Source: Acidimicrobiia bacterium
GTDB taxonomy: Bacteria > Actinomycetota > Acidimicrobiia > IMCC26256 > PALSA-610
Length of the DNA stretch: 64,000 bases
Direction of reading: 5' to 3'
Assembly: GCA_036271555.1 (NCBI GenBank)
Contig: DATBAK010000001.1
Location: 1 to 64,000, forward strand
Positions 9,856 through 18,824 of this stretch are shown here, in pieces (position 1 is the first letter of the stretch; every line of letters starts with the position of its first letter). The notes under the pieces were generated by a model that saw nothing but the letters and a program-made list of their open reading frames with translations, ran no database searches and was not told the origin of the DNA. Made by a program: the position numbers and the translations under genes.

Positions 9856-11346
9856 TCAGGAGACGAATCGCGTCGCGAGGTCGCCGACGCGTGCGAACAG
9901 CTCCGGGTACACGCCGACGACGAGCACGGCCGCGGTCGTGAGCGCGATCGACGCGCCGAGTGCGGGCGGCAGGTTCGTCTGCACGCGGCCACCGCCGTCG
10001 GCCGGCTCGCGGAACCACATCTGCCGGATCACGCCCGCGTAGTAGAAGAACGCGATCACCGAGTTCACCGCCGCGATGATCGCGAGCACCACCGCCCAGT
10101 GGTTGCTCGACCCGGCCTGGATGATGGCCCGGAACATCACGAACTTGGCGTACCAGCCCGCGAGCGGCGGGATGCCGGCAAGCGAGGCGAGGAAGATCGT
10201 CATCGCCACCGCGAGACCCGGCGACGTGCTGAACAGGCCCGCGTAGCTGTCGATCTCCGCGGAACGCGTGCGGCGCGCCACCGCGATGAGCACGGCGAAG
10301 GCGCCGAGGTTCATCGCGCCGTAGATGAGCAGGTACACGATCGTCGCCTCGAACGACGACGTGCGCACGTCGTTCGTGCGGGCGATGCCGTAGGCCGCGA
10401 ACGGCACGAGCAGGAAGCCGCCCTGCGCGATCGACGAGTAGGCGAGCATGCGGACGAGATTGGTCTGGCGCAGCGCGGCGAGGTTGCCGAGCGTCATCGA
10501 CAGTGCGGCGAGGATCGCGATGACCCACCACCACGCCTTGCCGTCGTTGCCGAAGCCGAAGAAGACGATGTTCAGCATCGCCACGAAGCCGCCGGCCTTC
10601 GACGCGACCGAGAGGAACGCGGTGACCGGAGTCGGCGCGCCGTCGTACGTGTCCGGCGCCCAGAAGTGGAACGGCACCGCGCTCACCTTGAACGCGAAGC
10701 CGACGAGCGAGAGGAAGATCGCGACCGTGAGCAGCGCGGGCGCATGGTGGTGCGTGCCGATCCAGTGCGAGATGCCGGAGAGGGTCGTCGCTCCGGTGAG
10801 CCCGAAGATCAACGACATGCCGTAGAGCATCACCGCCGACGACAGCACACCGATCAGGTAGTACTTGATGCCCGCCTCGTTCGACCGGCGGTCGTGCTTG
10901 CGATAGCCGGCGAGCACGTAGGTGGGGATCGAGATGGTCTCGAGCGCCACGAACAACGTGATGAGGTCGCGTGCCGACGCCATGATGCTCATGCCGAGCA
11001 CGGCCGTGAGCAGCAGGAAATAGAACTCGTTCTGCGAGTAGTCGCCCTCGGCGATGTAGTCGGCGGAGAGCAGGATCGTCAGGTAGGCGACGATCAGGAA
11101 GAAGCCCTTGAGCGCGAGCGCGTAGTTGTCGACCGCGTAGGCGCCGCCGAACAGCAGGCGGTTGTGGCCGTCGGCCCCGAGCGTGAACACCGGGACGAGC
11201 GCGCCGAGCACACCGAGCGCGGCGATGCGCGACGACTGCCACCGCGCGCGGCCCGGCGCGAGCAGGTCCACGAGCAGCACGATGATGATCGTCCCCGTGA
11301 GGACGACATCGGGCGCGAGTGCGTGCCAATCGACGTGTGGATTCAC
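9856..11346 (-). CDS. nuoN: NADH-quinone oxidoreductase subunit N (11-subunit complex)
   Basis: 496 residues, about 14 membrane helices, of the antiporter-like family shared with NuoL and NuoM. The region around KVSAVPFHFWAPDTYDGAPTP carries the conserved Lys and the broken-helix proline typical of the proton channel, and YLIGVLSSAVMLYG is the usual NuoN helix. It forms one of three proton-pumping modules in the membrane arm. The start ATG is 7 bases after the nuoM stop. The gene is the last nuo gene before the MidA-like methyltransferase. Confidence 0.95.
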   Translation of the reverse strand: MNPHVDWHALAPDVVLTGTIIIVLLVDLLAPGRARWQSSRIAALGVLGALVPVFTLGADGHNRLLFGGAYAVDNYALALKGFFLIVAYLTILLSADYIAEGDYSQNEFYFLLLTAVLGMSIMASARDLITLFVALETISIPTYVLAGYRKHDRRSNEAGIKYYLIGVLSSAVMLYGMSLIFGLTGATTLSGISHWIGTHHHAPALLTVAIFLSLVGFAFKVSAVPFHFWAPDTYDGAPTPVTAFLSVASKAGGFVAMLNIVFFGFGNDGKAWWWVIAILAALSMTLGNLAALRQTNLVRMLAYSSIAQGGFLLVPFAAYGIARTNDVRTSSFEATIVYLLIYGAMNLGAFAVLIAVARRTRSAEIDSYAGLFSTSPGLAVAMTIFLASLAGIPPLAGWYAKFVMFRAIIQAGSSNHWAVVLAIIAAVNSVIAFFYYAGVIRQMWFREPADGGGRVQTNLPPALGASIALTTAAVLVVGVYPELFARVGDLATRFVS

Positions 11347-11353
11347 GAACTCA

Positions 11354-12919
11354 TCACCGCACGATCGCCTTGCCGATCGCCGTCGTCATCGGGTGCACCG
11401 CGACGTCGGAGATCTTGAACAGCAGGTTCGGGTAGATGCCGAGCACGAGGATGAGAACCAGCATCGGGGTCCACGCGATCCACTCGGCGATTCCGACGTC
11501 GTGGATGTGCGCGGACGCGAACTCCTCGCGCACCGTGCCGAACGCCACCTTCTGCAGCATGAAGAGCAGATAGCCCGCAGCGAACACGGTGCCGACCGCG
11601 GCGACGACCATGAACGTCCGGAAGATGGGCTCGCTCAGCGGCGCCGCGGGCGAGAACGCCGACAGGATCGCGGGGAACTCACCCCAGAAGCCGGCGAGGC
11701 CGGGCAGACCGAGCGACGCCATCACGCAGAAGCCGAGGATCCAGCCCATCTTCGGCGCCTGCAGCAACAGACCGCCGAGCCGACTCATCTCGCGCGTCTT
11801 GAAGTTGTGCTGCACCGAGCCGGCGAGGAAGAAGAGCATGCCGGTGATGAGGCCGTGCGCGACCATGCCGAAGATCGCGGCGTTGATGCCGAACGACGTG
11901 AGCGACGCGATGCCGAGCATCACGAAGCCCATGTGCGCGATCGACGAGAACGCGATGAGACGTTTCATGTCTGTCTGCGCGAGGCAGTTCAACGCGCCGT
12001 AGATGATGCCGATCACGGCGAGCAGTCCGATCCACGGTGCCCAGGTGCGCGCCGCGACCGGGAGCACCGGCAACGCGATCCGTACGAAGCCGTACGTACC
12101 GAGCTTCAGCAGGATCGCGGCCAGCAGCACGGAGCCGACGGTCGGCGCCTCCGTGTGCGCGTCCGGGAGCCAGGTATGGAAGGGGAACATCGGCACCTTG
12201 ATCGCGAAGCCGATGAACAGGCCGCCGAAGATCAGAACCTGCGTGCTGTGCACGAGACCCGCGCCGTGCGCCTTCGCGAGCGTCGGGATGTCGAACGTGT
12301 GGTGCATCGCTCCGTGCGTGACCGCGGTCACGTCGACCTTGAAGTAGAGCGCGAGGAAGCTCAGCAGCATCAGCGCGGAGCCGAACATCGTGAACAGGAA
12401 GAACTTGATCGACGCGTATTCCTTGTTGGGTCCGCCCCAGACCCCGATCATGAAGAACATCGGGAGCAGGACCAACTCGAAGAAGATGAAGAAGAGGATG
12501 AGGTCCTGCGCGACGAACGTGCCGTTCATGCCCGTCTCGAGCAGGAGCAGCAGCGCGAGGAACGCCTTCGGGTTGTGCGGGTCGGGGAAGTGGTTCCACG
12601 AGTAGACGACGCACAGCAGGCTGATGAACGGCGAGAGCGCGAGCAGCGGCAACGAGATGCCGTCGACCGCGACGTGGTAGCGGCTGTTGATGACGTCGAT
12701 CCAGCTCTTGTTCACGTCGAACTGGAGGCCGGGGTGGCCGGCGCCGTAGTGGTAGCGGGCGAGCACCCCGATCGTGAGGCCGAGCGTGACGAGCGTGGTG
12801 AGCAACGTCGTCACCTTGATCGCCTGCTCGTCCTCGCGGGGGATCAGCAGCAGGAGTGCCATGCCCACGACGGGCACGAACACCACCAGTGTCAGCGCCC
12901 AGGAATCGAACCAGTTCAT
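11354..12919 (-). CDS. nuoM: NADH-quinone oxidoreductase subunit M (11-subunit complex)
   Basis: 521 residues with about 14 helices. KVPMFPFHTWLPDAHTEAPT, with the pumping Lys, and FFIFFELVLLPMFFMIG, with the conserved Glu of helix TM5, identify NuoM rather than NuoL or NuoN. It is the middle antiporter-like proton channel. It lies 19 bases after nuoL and 7 before nuoN in the operon. Confidence 0.95.
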   Translation of the reverse strand: MNWFDSWALTLVVFVPVVGMALLLLIPREDEQAIKVTTLLTTLVTLGLTIGVLARYHYGAGHPGLQFDVNKSWIDVINSRYHVAVDGISLPLLALSPFISLLCVVYSWNHFPDPHNPKAFLALLLLLETGMNGTFVAQDLILFFIFFELVLLPMFFMIGVWGGPNKEYASIKFFLFTMFGSALMLLSFLALYFKVDVTAVTHGAMHHTFDIPTLAKAHGAGLVHSTQVLIFGGLFIGFAIKVPMFPFHTWLPDAHTEAPTVGSVLLAAILLKLGTYGFVRIALPVLPVAARTWAPWIGLLAVIGIIYGALNCLAQTDMKRLIAFSSIAHMGFVMLGIASLTSFGINAAIFGMVAHGLITGMLFFLAGSVQHNFKTREMSRLGGLLLQAPKMGWILGFCVMASLGLPGLAGFWGEFPAILSAFSPAAPLSEPIFRTFMVVAAVGTVFAAGYLLFMLQKVAFGTVREEFASAHIHDVGIAEWIAWTPMLVLILVLGIYPNLLFKISDVAVHPMTTAIGKAIVR

Positions 12920-12938
12920 CGGACGAGAACCCCTCCGG

Positions 12939-15107
12939 TCAGTGCGCGATCCAGAGGAAGACGCTGAACAGCGCCACCCCGGAGAACATCATGAGTGCGT
13001 ACCACTGCAAACGGCCGGTCTCGACCGACCGGGCCGCTCCACCCGCGTCGCCCGTGCCGACCGCGATGCCGTTGACGATCCCGTCGACGCCGCGCTGGTC
13101 GAGGATGTCGTACGTGAAGCGCGCGACCGCGAGCGAGCCGCGTCCGACGCCGTTGAGCACCGCGTCGATGACGTGCTGGTTGATCCAGTACGACGCGTCG
13201 GCGATCGGACCCTTGATCGAACGGACGATGACGTCGGTGTAGAGGACGTCGAGGTAGTACTTGTTGACGAGGAACGTCTTGCCGGCGCGCGCGGCCGCGC
13301 TCTTCTCGGTGAAGTTCACGAGCCCCTGGTTGCGCCAGTAGAACGCGTAGCCCGCGTACACACCGAGCAGCGCGATCGCGACCGAGATGCCCGCCGCGCC
13401 CCAGCTGAACGCGGGGTGCAGCAGGTCGGGGAAGGCGACGCGTGGCTCGAACCACTCCTTGAACTTCTCGATGTGGAACGCCTCGGCGTTGAGGAAGCCC
13501 GCGGTCACCGCGAAGAACGACAGGACCCAGAGCGGCCCGGTGATCGCGAGCGGCGACTCGTGCGGCTCGTGCGCGTGCACGTCGTGGGTCGCGTGCGTGT
13601 CGTGCGCGTCGGCGGCGACCGCGTGGCCGTGGTCGTCGGCGTGGCCGCCGCGGTACTCGCCGAAGAACGTGAGGTACACGCAGCGGGTCATGTACGCGGC
13701 GGTCATGAACGCGCCGATCAGGCCGACGACCATGAAGAACGTGTATCCGCTCTTCCCCGCGGTCACGAGGATCTCGTCCTTCGACCAGAAGCCCGCGAGC
13801 GGGAAGATCCCCGCGAGCGCGATCGATCCGATGACGAACGTTGCGAACGTCTGCGGCATCTTCGTGCGCAGACCGCCCATGTCCTTCTTCATGTCGAACG
13901 AGTGGTGCGAGCCCGAGTGGCTCACCGATCCCGCGCCGAGGAAGAGGTCGGCCTTGAAGAAGGCGTGCGTGAAGAGGTGGAAGATCGCGGCGATCCACGC
14001 GCCGACGCCGAGCCCCATCACCATGTAACCGAGCTGGCTGATCGTCGAGTACGCGAGGACCTTCTTGATGTCGTCCTGCACGAACGCGAGCCCGGCCCCG
14101 ATGATGATCGTCACGCCGCCGATCGCCGACATCATGTTGACGCCGCCGTGCCCGATCGAGAAGCCCTCGAAGAAGACCGGATACAGGCGCGCACCGAGGT
14201 ACACACCCGCGACCACCATCGTGGCCGCGTGGATCAGCGCCGACACCGGTGTGGGGCCCGCCATCGCGTCGGGCAACCAGGTGTGGAGCGGGAACTGACC
14301 GCTCTTGCCGATGATGGCGCACATCAACGCGATCGCGCACATGAGCAGGAGCAGGTGGCTGACCTTGCCCGAGAGCGCGGCGTTGTTGAGGGCGAGGATG
14401 TTGAACGACGGCGTGCCCGTCGCGCGACCCACGATGAAGTAGGTCATGATCACGCCGGTCAGCAGGCCGATGTCGCCGGTGCGCGTGGTGAGGAACGCCT
14501 TCAGCGCGGCGTCGGAGTTCGGCTTCTCCTCCCACCAGTGCCCGATGAGCATGAACGAGCAGAGACCGACGAGCTCCCAACCGGCGAGCAGCTGGAGCGT
14601 GTTGTTCGCGACGACGAGCACGAGCATCGACGCGGTGAAGAGGCTGAGGCACGCGAAGAAGTAGGTGTAGCGGCGATCCCCGCGCATGTACTCGGTCGAG
14701 TAGATGTGCACGAGCAGCGAGATCGTCGTGACGACGAACATCATCATCACGGCGAGGCCGTCGATCTGGATGCCGACGTCGAACTTGATGCCGCCGCTCT
14801 GGAACCACGTGAGCGAGTGGACGATCGGCTGCACCGGCGCGAGGTGCTCGCCGCTGCTCGTCGCCGCGAGCTTGAGGCTCGACGCGAAGGCCTTGACGGT
14901 GCCGAGCGCGCCCGAGGCGTCGGAGGCCTGGTTGACGCGGTGGATCCACTGGAACAGCGCGCCGACCGAGAGCACCCACGACGCGCCGAGCGCGACGATC
15001 CCGATCTCGGATCCGCCCTTCGGGAAGCGCTTGCCGAAGAACAGGATGATCGCGAACGACACCGCCGGGATCAGCGGCACCAACCATGCGTGGTCGAGGA
15101 AGAACAC
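12939..15107 (-). CDS. nuoL: NADH-quinone oxidoreductase subunit L (11-subunit complex)
   Basis: 722 residues. The antiporter core includes KSGQFPLHTWLPDAMAGPTP and AAIFHLFTHAFFKADLFLGAGSV, with the distal pumping residues. A C-terminal extension provides the long lateral helix that clamps NuoL, M and N. A His-rich loop (about 13557-13650) is discussed under findings. The start is GTG 15107, 10 bases after nuoK. NuoL forms the outermost proton channel. Confidence 0.95.
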   Translation of the reverse strand: MFFLDHAWLVPLIPAVSFAIILFFGKRFPKGGSEIGIVALGASWVLSVGALFQWIHRVNQASDASGALGTVKAFASSLKLAATSSGEHLAPVQPIVHSLTWFQSGGIKFDVGIQIDGLAVMMMFVVTTISLLVHIYSTEYMRGDRRYTYFFACLSLFTASMLVLVVANNTLQLLAGWELVGLCSFMLIGHWWEEKPNSDAALKAFLTTRTGDIGLLTGVIMTYFIVGRATGTPSFNILALNNAALSGKVSHLLLLMCAIALMCAIIGKSGQFPLHTWLPDAMAGPTPVSALIHAATMVVAGVYLGARLYPVFFEGFSIGHGGVNMMSAIGGVTIIIGAGLAFVQDDIKKVLAYSTISQLGYMVMGLGVGAWIAAIFHLFTHAFFKADLFLGAGSVSHSGSHHSFDMKKDMGGLRTKMPQTFATFVIGSIALAGIFPLAGFWSKDEILVTAGKSGYTFFMVVGLIGAFMTAAYMTRCVYLTFFGEYRGGHADDHGHAVAADAHDTHATHDVHAHEPHESPLAITGPLWVLSFFAVTAGFLNAEAFHIEKFKEWFEPRVAFPDLLHPAFSWGAAGISVAIALLGVYAGYAFYWRNQGLVNFTEKSAAARAGKTFLVNKYYLDVLYTDVIVRSIKGPIADASYWINQHVIDAVLNGVGRGSLAVARFTYDILDQRGVDGIVNGIAVGTGDAGGAARSVETGRLQWYALMMFSGVALFSVFLWIAH

Positions 15108-15117
15108 CCGGCTGCCC

Positions 15118-15417
15118 CTAGCCCTTCAGCACGTCGACGTCGTCGAGATCGGAGCTGTGCAGGTTGCGGTAGATCAGCAGCACCATCGCGAGGCCGACGC
15201 CGACCTCGGCCGCCGCGATCGTGAGCACGAACAGCGCGAACACCTGGCCGGCGACGTCGTGCACGCGCGCCGAGAAGGCGACGAGGTTCACGTTCACCGC
15301 CGCGAGCATCAGCTCGACGCTCATCAGCACGAGCACGCTGTTGCGCCGCGTCACCACGCCGTACACGCCGGTCGCGAACAGGAACGCTCCGAGGAGCAGG
15401 AACTCGTTGAGCGGCAC
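15118..15417 (-). CDS. nuoK: NADH-quinone oxidoreductase subunit K (11-subunit complex)
   Basis: 99 residues with three membrane helices. VLMSVELMLAAVNVNLV carries the conserved Glu of TM2, and a second acidic residue follows in VLTIAAAEVGVGLAMVLL (TM3). Both are needed for proton transfer next to the quinone module. It is two bases after nuoJ, so the two are coupled. Confidence 0.95.
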   Translation of the reverse strand: MPLNEFLLLGAFLFATGVYGVVTRRNSVLVLMSVELMLAAVNVNLVAFSARVHDVAGQVFALFVLTIAAAEVGVGLAMVLLIYRNLHSSDLDDVDVLKG

Positions 15418-15419
15418 GG

Positions 15420-15911
15420 TCAGTCCTTCCGAGCCAGCACGACGGCGCCGATCAGCGCGGCGAGGAGCAGCACGCCGACGACTTCGAACGGGATCAGATA
15501 CACCCGGAAGATCGAGTTCGTGATCGCGGCGTTCGGCGTGGGCGCGTCCAGATGGATCTTGTCGTTGCCGAAGGCGTCGATCAGCAGCCCGCCGAGCACG
15601 ACCGCGATGAGGAGCGACGGCAGCAGCGCCCAGGCGCGCAGGTTGTTGTCCATCTTCTCGGTCGGGTGCATGGGCGCGTGCGTCAGCATGATCCCGAAGA
15701 GGAACAGCACGATCACCGCGCCGATGTAGACGAGCACCTGCACCCAGGCGACGAACTCCGCGCCGAGCAGGATGTACTGCGCGGCGCCGCCCGCGAGGAC
15801 GACGACGAGGAACAGCGCCGCGTGCACGATGTTCTGCGTGCGCACGACACCGATCGCGCCGACCGCCATCGCGGCCGCGATGATGCCGAAGGCGACGTTC
15901 TCGGCGACCAC
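15420..15911 (-). CDS. nuoJ: NADH-quinone oxidoreductase subunit J (11-subunit complex)
   Basis: 163 residues, five membrane helices. IVHAALFLVVVLAGGAAQYILLGAEFVA and VQVLVYIGAVIVLFLFGIML are the TM2-TM3 signature; the latter contains the YIGAV segment whose pi-bulge helix couples quinone reduction to pumping. The GTG start at 15911 is four bases after the nuoI stop. Confidence 0.95.
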   Translation of the reverse strand: MVAENVAFGIIAAAMAVGAIGVVRTQNIVHAALFLVVVLAGGAAQYILLGAEFVAWVQVLVYIGAVIVLFLFGIMLTHAPMHPTEKMDNNLRAWALLPSLLIAVVLGGLLIDAFGNDKIHLDAPTPNAAITNSIFRVYLIPFEVVGVLLLAALIGAVVLARKD

Positions 15912-15915
15912 GGGA

Positions 15916-16404
15916 CTACTTCTTGCCCTTCACGTCCGCGCCGAGCTCGAGCGGCTCGGGTTCCGGGACGGACTCCATCCACTCGCCGAGACGCTCCTTG
16001 TCGTGCAGCAGCGACGCGATGTTGGGCTCGGAGTACTCGAACTCGGGGCTCCAGAACAACGCGTCGAACGGGCACACCTCGACGCAGATGCCGCAGTACA
16101 TGCACAGCGCGTAGTCGATGTCGAAGCGGTCGAGGATGCTGACCGTGCGGTCGCGGCCACCCTCGCGGCGCGGCGGGCGCTTCTCCTTGTGGCCCTCGAT
16201 GTAGATGCACCAATCGGGGCACGAGCGCGCGCACAGCATGCAGACGGTGCAGTTCTCTTCCTTCAGCGCGATGACACCGCGCGCGCGCGGCGCCGGGTCT
16301 TCGCGCTCGTGCGGGTACTGCACCGTGACCGCGGGCTTCAGCATCGTCTTGAACGTCACGCCGAGCCCGCCGAGCATGCCCTTGATCTGCTTGCCGGCTG
16401 CCAT
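15916..16404 (-). CDS. nuoI: NADH-quinone oxidoreductase subunit I (11-subunit complex)
   Basis: 162 residues with two 4Fe-4S motifs, [12 protein letters not shown] (Cys 52, 55, 58, 62) and [12 protein letters not shown] (Cys 101, 104, 107, 111), the ligands of clusters N6a and N6b that pass electrons toward N2. The frame is open further upstream, but the ATG at 16404 shares its A with the nuoH stop (TGATG) and begins with the family-typical [15 protein letters not shown]. In a complex without NuoEFG these clusters are the likely entry point for electrons from an external donor. Confidence 0.95.
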   Translation of the reverse strand: MAAGKQIKGMLGGLGVTFKTMLKPAVTVQYPHEREDPAPRARGVIALKEENCTVCMLCARSCPDWCIYIEGHKEKRPPRREGGRDRTVSILDRFDIDYALCMYCGICVEVCPFDALFWSPEFEYSEPNIASLLHDKERLGEWMESVPEPEPLELGADVKGKK

Positions 16405-17474
16405 CAGAACGCCACCTTCAGGATGCCGGTCACGAGGATGTTCGCGAGCGCGATCGGGATCAGCCACTTCCACGCGAGCGCCTGGAGCTGGTCCTCCCGG
16501 AAGCGCGGGTACGTGAAGCGCGCCCAGAACATCAGGAACGCGACCGCCATGATCTTCGTGAACAGCACGATCGGACCGAGCACGTCGGCCGCGCTCCCGT
16601 GCACCCACGGCACCGCCCAGCCGCCCAGGAACAACGTCGCCGCGAGCGCGGCGAACGCGAACGCGGTGCCGAACTCACCGATGAAGAAGAAGAGGAAGCG
16701 GAAGCCCGTGTACTCGACCATGTAGCCGGCGACGAGCTCCGACTCCGCGACCGGCATGTCGAACGGGGGCTGCGTGAGCTCGGCCTGCGCGGCGACCATG
16801 AACAGCGCGAAGCCGACGAACTGCGTGAGGATCAGCGGGAAGCCGACTCCGGACCAGCCGAAGATGTGGCCGCTCTGCTGCCACAGGACGATGCCCTGCA
16901 GGCTCATCGTGCCGGCCTGCACGACGACGCCGACGACCGCGAGCACAAGCGGGAGCTCGTAGGCGATCAGCTGCGCGGCGGCGCGCAGCGCGCCGAGCAA
17001 CGCGTACTTGTTCGCGCTCGCCCAGCCCGCCATGAGCACGCCGATGACCGACAGGCTCGACACTGCGAGCGCGTAGAACACGCCGACGTCCATGCCGAAC
17101 GGCGCGCTCGCGCTGCCCTGGCGCGCCACCGCGATGCGCGGGCCGCCGGGGATCACCACGAAGATCAGGAACGTCGACATCACGACGACGACCGGTGCGA
17201 GCGCGAACACGCGCCGATCGGCCTCCGACGGGAAGACGTCCTCCTTCTGCATGAACTTGATGCCGTCACCGATGAGCTGGAACCAGCCGTGGAACCCGCC
17301 CGGGTCCATCGGACCGAGCCGGCTCTGCATGTGGCTCATCATCTTCAGCAGGAAGACGTAGCCGAGGATCAGCGCCGCGAGCGGCACGAGCGCCAGCACG
17401 ATCAGCGTCTTGATCGCGAGCGTGGTGCCCCACCCGACCTGGAACGCCAGGACATGCGTCGTGAGGGCGGTCAT
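16404..17474 (-). CDS. nuoH: NADH-quinone oxidoreductase subunit H (11-subunit complex)
   Basis: 356 residues, eight or nine helices. [23 protein letters not shown] and the Glu-rich loop near [26 protein letters not shown] are the NuoH signatures that line the quinone channel. The ATG at 17474 and the AGGAG ahead of it both lie inside a 54-bp repeat. In operon 2 the nuoE, nuoF and nuoG genes stand upstream of nuoH; here only the short repeated stretch does. Confidence 0.95.
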   Translation of the reverse strand: MTALTTHVLAFQVGWGTTLAIKTLIVLALVPLAALILGYVFLLKMMSHMQSRLGPMDPGGFHGWFQLIGDGIKFMQKEDVFPSEADRRVFALAPVVVVMSTFLIFVVIPGGPRIAVARQGSASAPFGMDVGVFYALAVSSLSVIGVLMAGWASANKYALLGALRAAAQLIAYELPLVLAVVGVVVQAGTMSLQGIVLWQQSGHIFGWSGVGFPLILTQFVGFALFMVAAQAELTQPPFDMPVAESELVAGYMVEYTGFRFLFFFIGEFGTAFAFAALAATLFLGGWAVPWVHGSAADVLGPIVLFTKIMAVAFLMFWARFTYPRFREDQLQALAWKWLIPIALANILVTGILKVAF

Positions 17475-17524
17475 CGCTCCGCTCCTGGCGCCTTCGGCGC
17501 CGGGCCGCTCAGGCCACGCTCGCT
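17471..17524 (-). repeat. 54-bp repeat, copy 1 (covers nuoH start)
   Basis: Identical over 54 bases to the copy at 17557-17610. On the minus strand it contains the hairpin GGCGCC-GAA-GGCGCC and ends AGGAGCGGAGCGATGA, which supplies the Shine-Dalgarno and ATG of nuoH. The hairpin half resembles the REP copies at 46601-46640 and 58928-58985. Confidence 0.9.
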
Positions 17525-17560
17525 GCTCAGCGGGATACCCGCCTCCCGACGCTCGCTCAT
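17471..17560 (-). CDS. 29-codon linker reading frame between nuoD and nuoH (second of two)
   Basis: The frame starts with ATG at 17560 and ends with TGA at 17471-17473. Its stop overlaps the nuoH start as ATGA, and its start overlaps the stop of the preceding 24-codon frame as ATGA. The peptide begins MSERREAGIPLSSERG, and its last 17 residues equal those of its neighbour ([17 protein letters not shown]). It has no membrane helix or known domain. It may matter for translational coupling rather than as a peptide. Expression is unproven. Confidence 0.45.
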   Translation of the reverse strand: MSERREAGIPLSSERGLSGPAPKAPGAER

Positions 17561-17610
17561 CGCTCCGCTCCTGGCGCCTTCGGCGCCGGGCCGCTCAGGC
17601 CACGCTCGCT
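17557..17610 (-). repeat. 54-bp repeat, copy 2
   Basis: Second identical copy, offset 86 bases from copy 1. After it, GATGAGCG is reiterated up to the nuoD stop (17611-17630). It contains the same GGCGCC-GAA-GGCGCC hairpin. Confidence 0.9.
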
Positions 17611-17631
17611 CATCGCTCGCTCATCGCTCAT
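17557..17631 (-). CDS. 24-codon linker reading frame after nuoD (first of two)
   Basis: The ATG at 17631 overlaps the nuoD stop (ATGA) and the TGA at 17557-17559 overlaps the next short frame (ATGA). The peptide opens MSDERAMSERG and ends [12 protein letters not shown]. It looks like a repeat-derived linker carried in frame between nuoD and nuoH. No function is recognised, and the frame may exist only to keep ribosomes moving to nuoH. Confidence 0.4.
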   Translation of the reverse strand: MSDERAMSERGLSGPAPKAPGAER

Positions 17632-18824
17632 CTGTCGATGTCGCCGAGGATGAAGTAGAGGCCCGCGAGGATCGTCACGATGTCCGGAACGTAGACGCCC
17701 TTGAGCAACCAGGGCAGGATCGAGACGTTGCTGAACGAGGCCGAGCGGATCTTCACGCGGAACGGTCCCGTCGCGCCCTTCGAGACGACGTAGTAGCCCA
17801 TCTCGCCGAGGGGGTTCTCGGTGTTCACCCACACCTCGCCCTCGGGCACCTTGATGATGCGCGGGACCTTCGCCATGAGCGGGCCGCTCGGCAGCCCGTC
17901 GAGGAGCTGCAGCACCATGCGCGCCGACTCGCGCGTCTCCTGTAGCCGCACCCAGTAGCGCGCGAACGAGTCGCCGTCGGGATGCGTCCAGACCTTCCAG
18001 TCGAGCTCGCGGTACGCGAGGTAGGGCTTGCCGTCGCGGCGGAGGTCCCAGTCGACGCCCGATGCGCGCAGGTTCGATCCCGACACGCCGTACGCGGCAC
18101 CGAGCTCGGGCGGGATGATGCCGATCGATCGGGTGCGCTGCTCGAAGATCGGGTTCTGGAGCACGAGGTTGTCGAAGGTGTCGCAGCTCTCGAACACCTT
18201 GCGCATCGTCGTGCGGCAGTCGGCGATCCAGCCCCACGGCAGGTCGTCCTTGATGCCGCCGATGCGGTTGAAGTTCGGGTGGAAGCGTCCGCCGGTGACG
18301 GCCTCGATGAGGTTGAGCACGTACTCGCGGTCGCGGAAGCCGTAGAACGCGGGCGTGATCGCGCCGACCTGGAGGCCCATCTCGCCGAGGAACAGCAGGA
18401 ACGTCGAGATGCGGGAGAGCTCGGTGAGGATCGTGCGGATCCACTCGGAGCGCGGCGGCGCCTCGATGCCCATGAGCCGCTCGGCCGCGTGGATGAACGG
18501 CACCTCGTTCGCGAAGCTCGACAGCCAGTCGATGCGGTTGATGAGGGTCGTGATCTGCGGGTACGTGCGGTACTCGGTGAGCTTCTCGTAGCCGCGGTGC
18601 ATGTACCCGATGATCGGGTCGGCCGCGATGACGCGCTCGCCGTCGAGGCGCACGACGAGCCGCAGCGTGCCGTGCGTCGCAGGGTGCTGCGGGCCGAGCG
18701 AGAGGATCATGTCGCCGGTGTCGAGCTCGACGTTCACCTGCGCGTCGGCGAGGTGCCGGTACGCGGCCGGGTCGACCTGGATCTCGGGCAGTCCGCCGGG
18801 TCCCGGCAGATCGGTGGTGGTCAT
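17628..18824 (-). CDS. nuoD: NADH-quinone oxidoreductase subunit D (11-subunit complex)
   Basis: 398 residues of the 49-kDa subunit. LSLGPQHPATHGTLRLVVRLDGE contains the quinone-site His loop, and IGYMHRGYEKLTEYRTYPQ follows as expected. It sits with NuoB at the quinone-binding site. The nickel ligands of group 4 hydrogenases are absent, so this is a true complex I subunit. It abuts nuoC directly. If the MidA-like protein works as in mitochondria, an Arg near the N-terminal loop of NuoD would be its target. Confidence 0.95.
   Translation of the reverse strand: MTTTDLPGPGGLPEIQVDPAAYRHLADAQVNVELDTGDMILSLGPQHPATHGTLRLVVRLDGERVIAADPIIGYMHRGYEKLTEYRTYPQITTLINRIDWLSSFANEVPFIHAAERLMGIEAPPRSEWIRTILTELSRISTFLLFLGEMGLQVGAITPAFYGFRDREYVLNLIEAVTGGRFHPNFNRIGGIKDDLPWGWIADCRTTMRKVFESCDTFDNLVLQNPIFEQRTRSIGIIPPELGAAYGVSGSNLRASGVDWDLRRDGKPYLAYRELDWKVWTHPDGDSFARYWVRLQETRESARMVLQLLDGLPSGPLMAKVPRIIKVPEGEVWVNTENPLGEMGYYVVSKGATGPFRVKIRSASFSNVSILPWLLKGVYVPDIVTILAGLYFILGDIDR

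Noticed and set aside
8662-11418. A very long plus-strand open frame (over 900 codons) opposite the methyltransferase and nuoN
   Set aside because: It is antisense to well-conserved genes, its product is Arg/Asp/His-rich without domains, and similar frames lie opposite most high-GC genes here.
17471-17610. CRISPR-like array
   Set aside because: Only two repeats of 54 bases with a 32-base gap and coding overlap; no cas genes.
17475-17627. Remnants of nuoE, nuoF or nuoG between nuoD and nuoH
   Set aside because: No NuoE, F or G motif can be found in any frame; the stretch is fully explained by repeats.
16599-17945. 448-codon plus-strand frame across the nuoH-nuoD gap
   Set aside because: Shadow of nuoH and nuoD; composition is typical of reverse-frame translation.
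17628-18824. NuoD of operon 1 as a group 4 hydrogenase large subunit
   Set aside because: The nickel-binding CxxC pairs are absent and the set includes NuoA, J and K.
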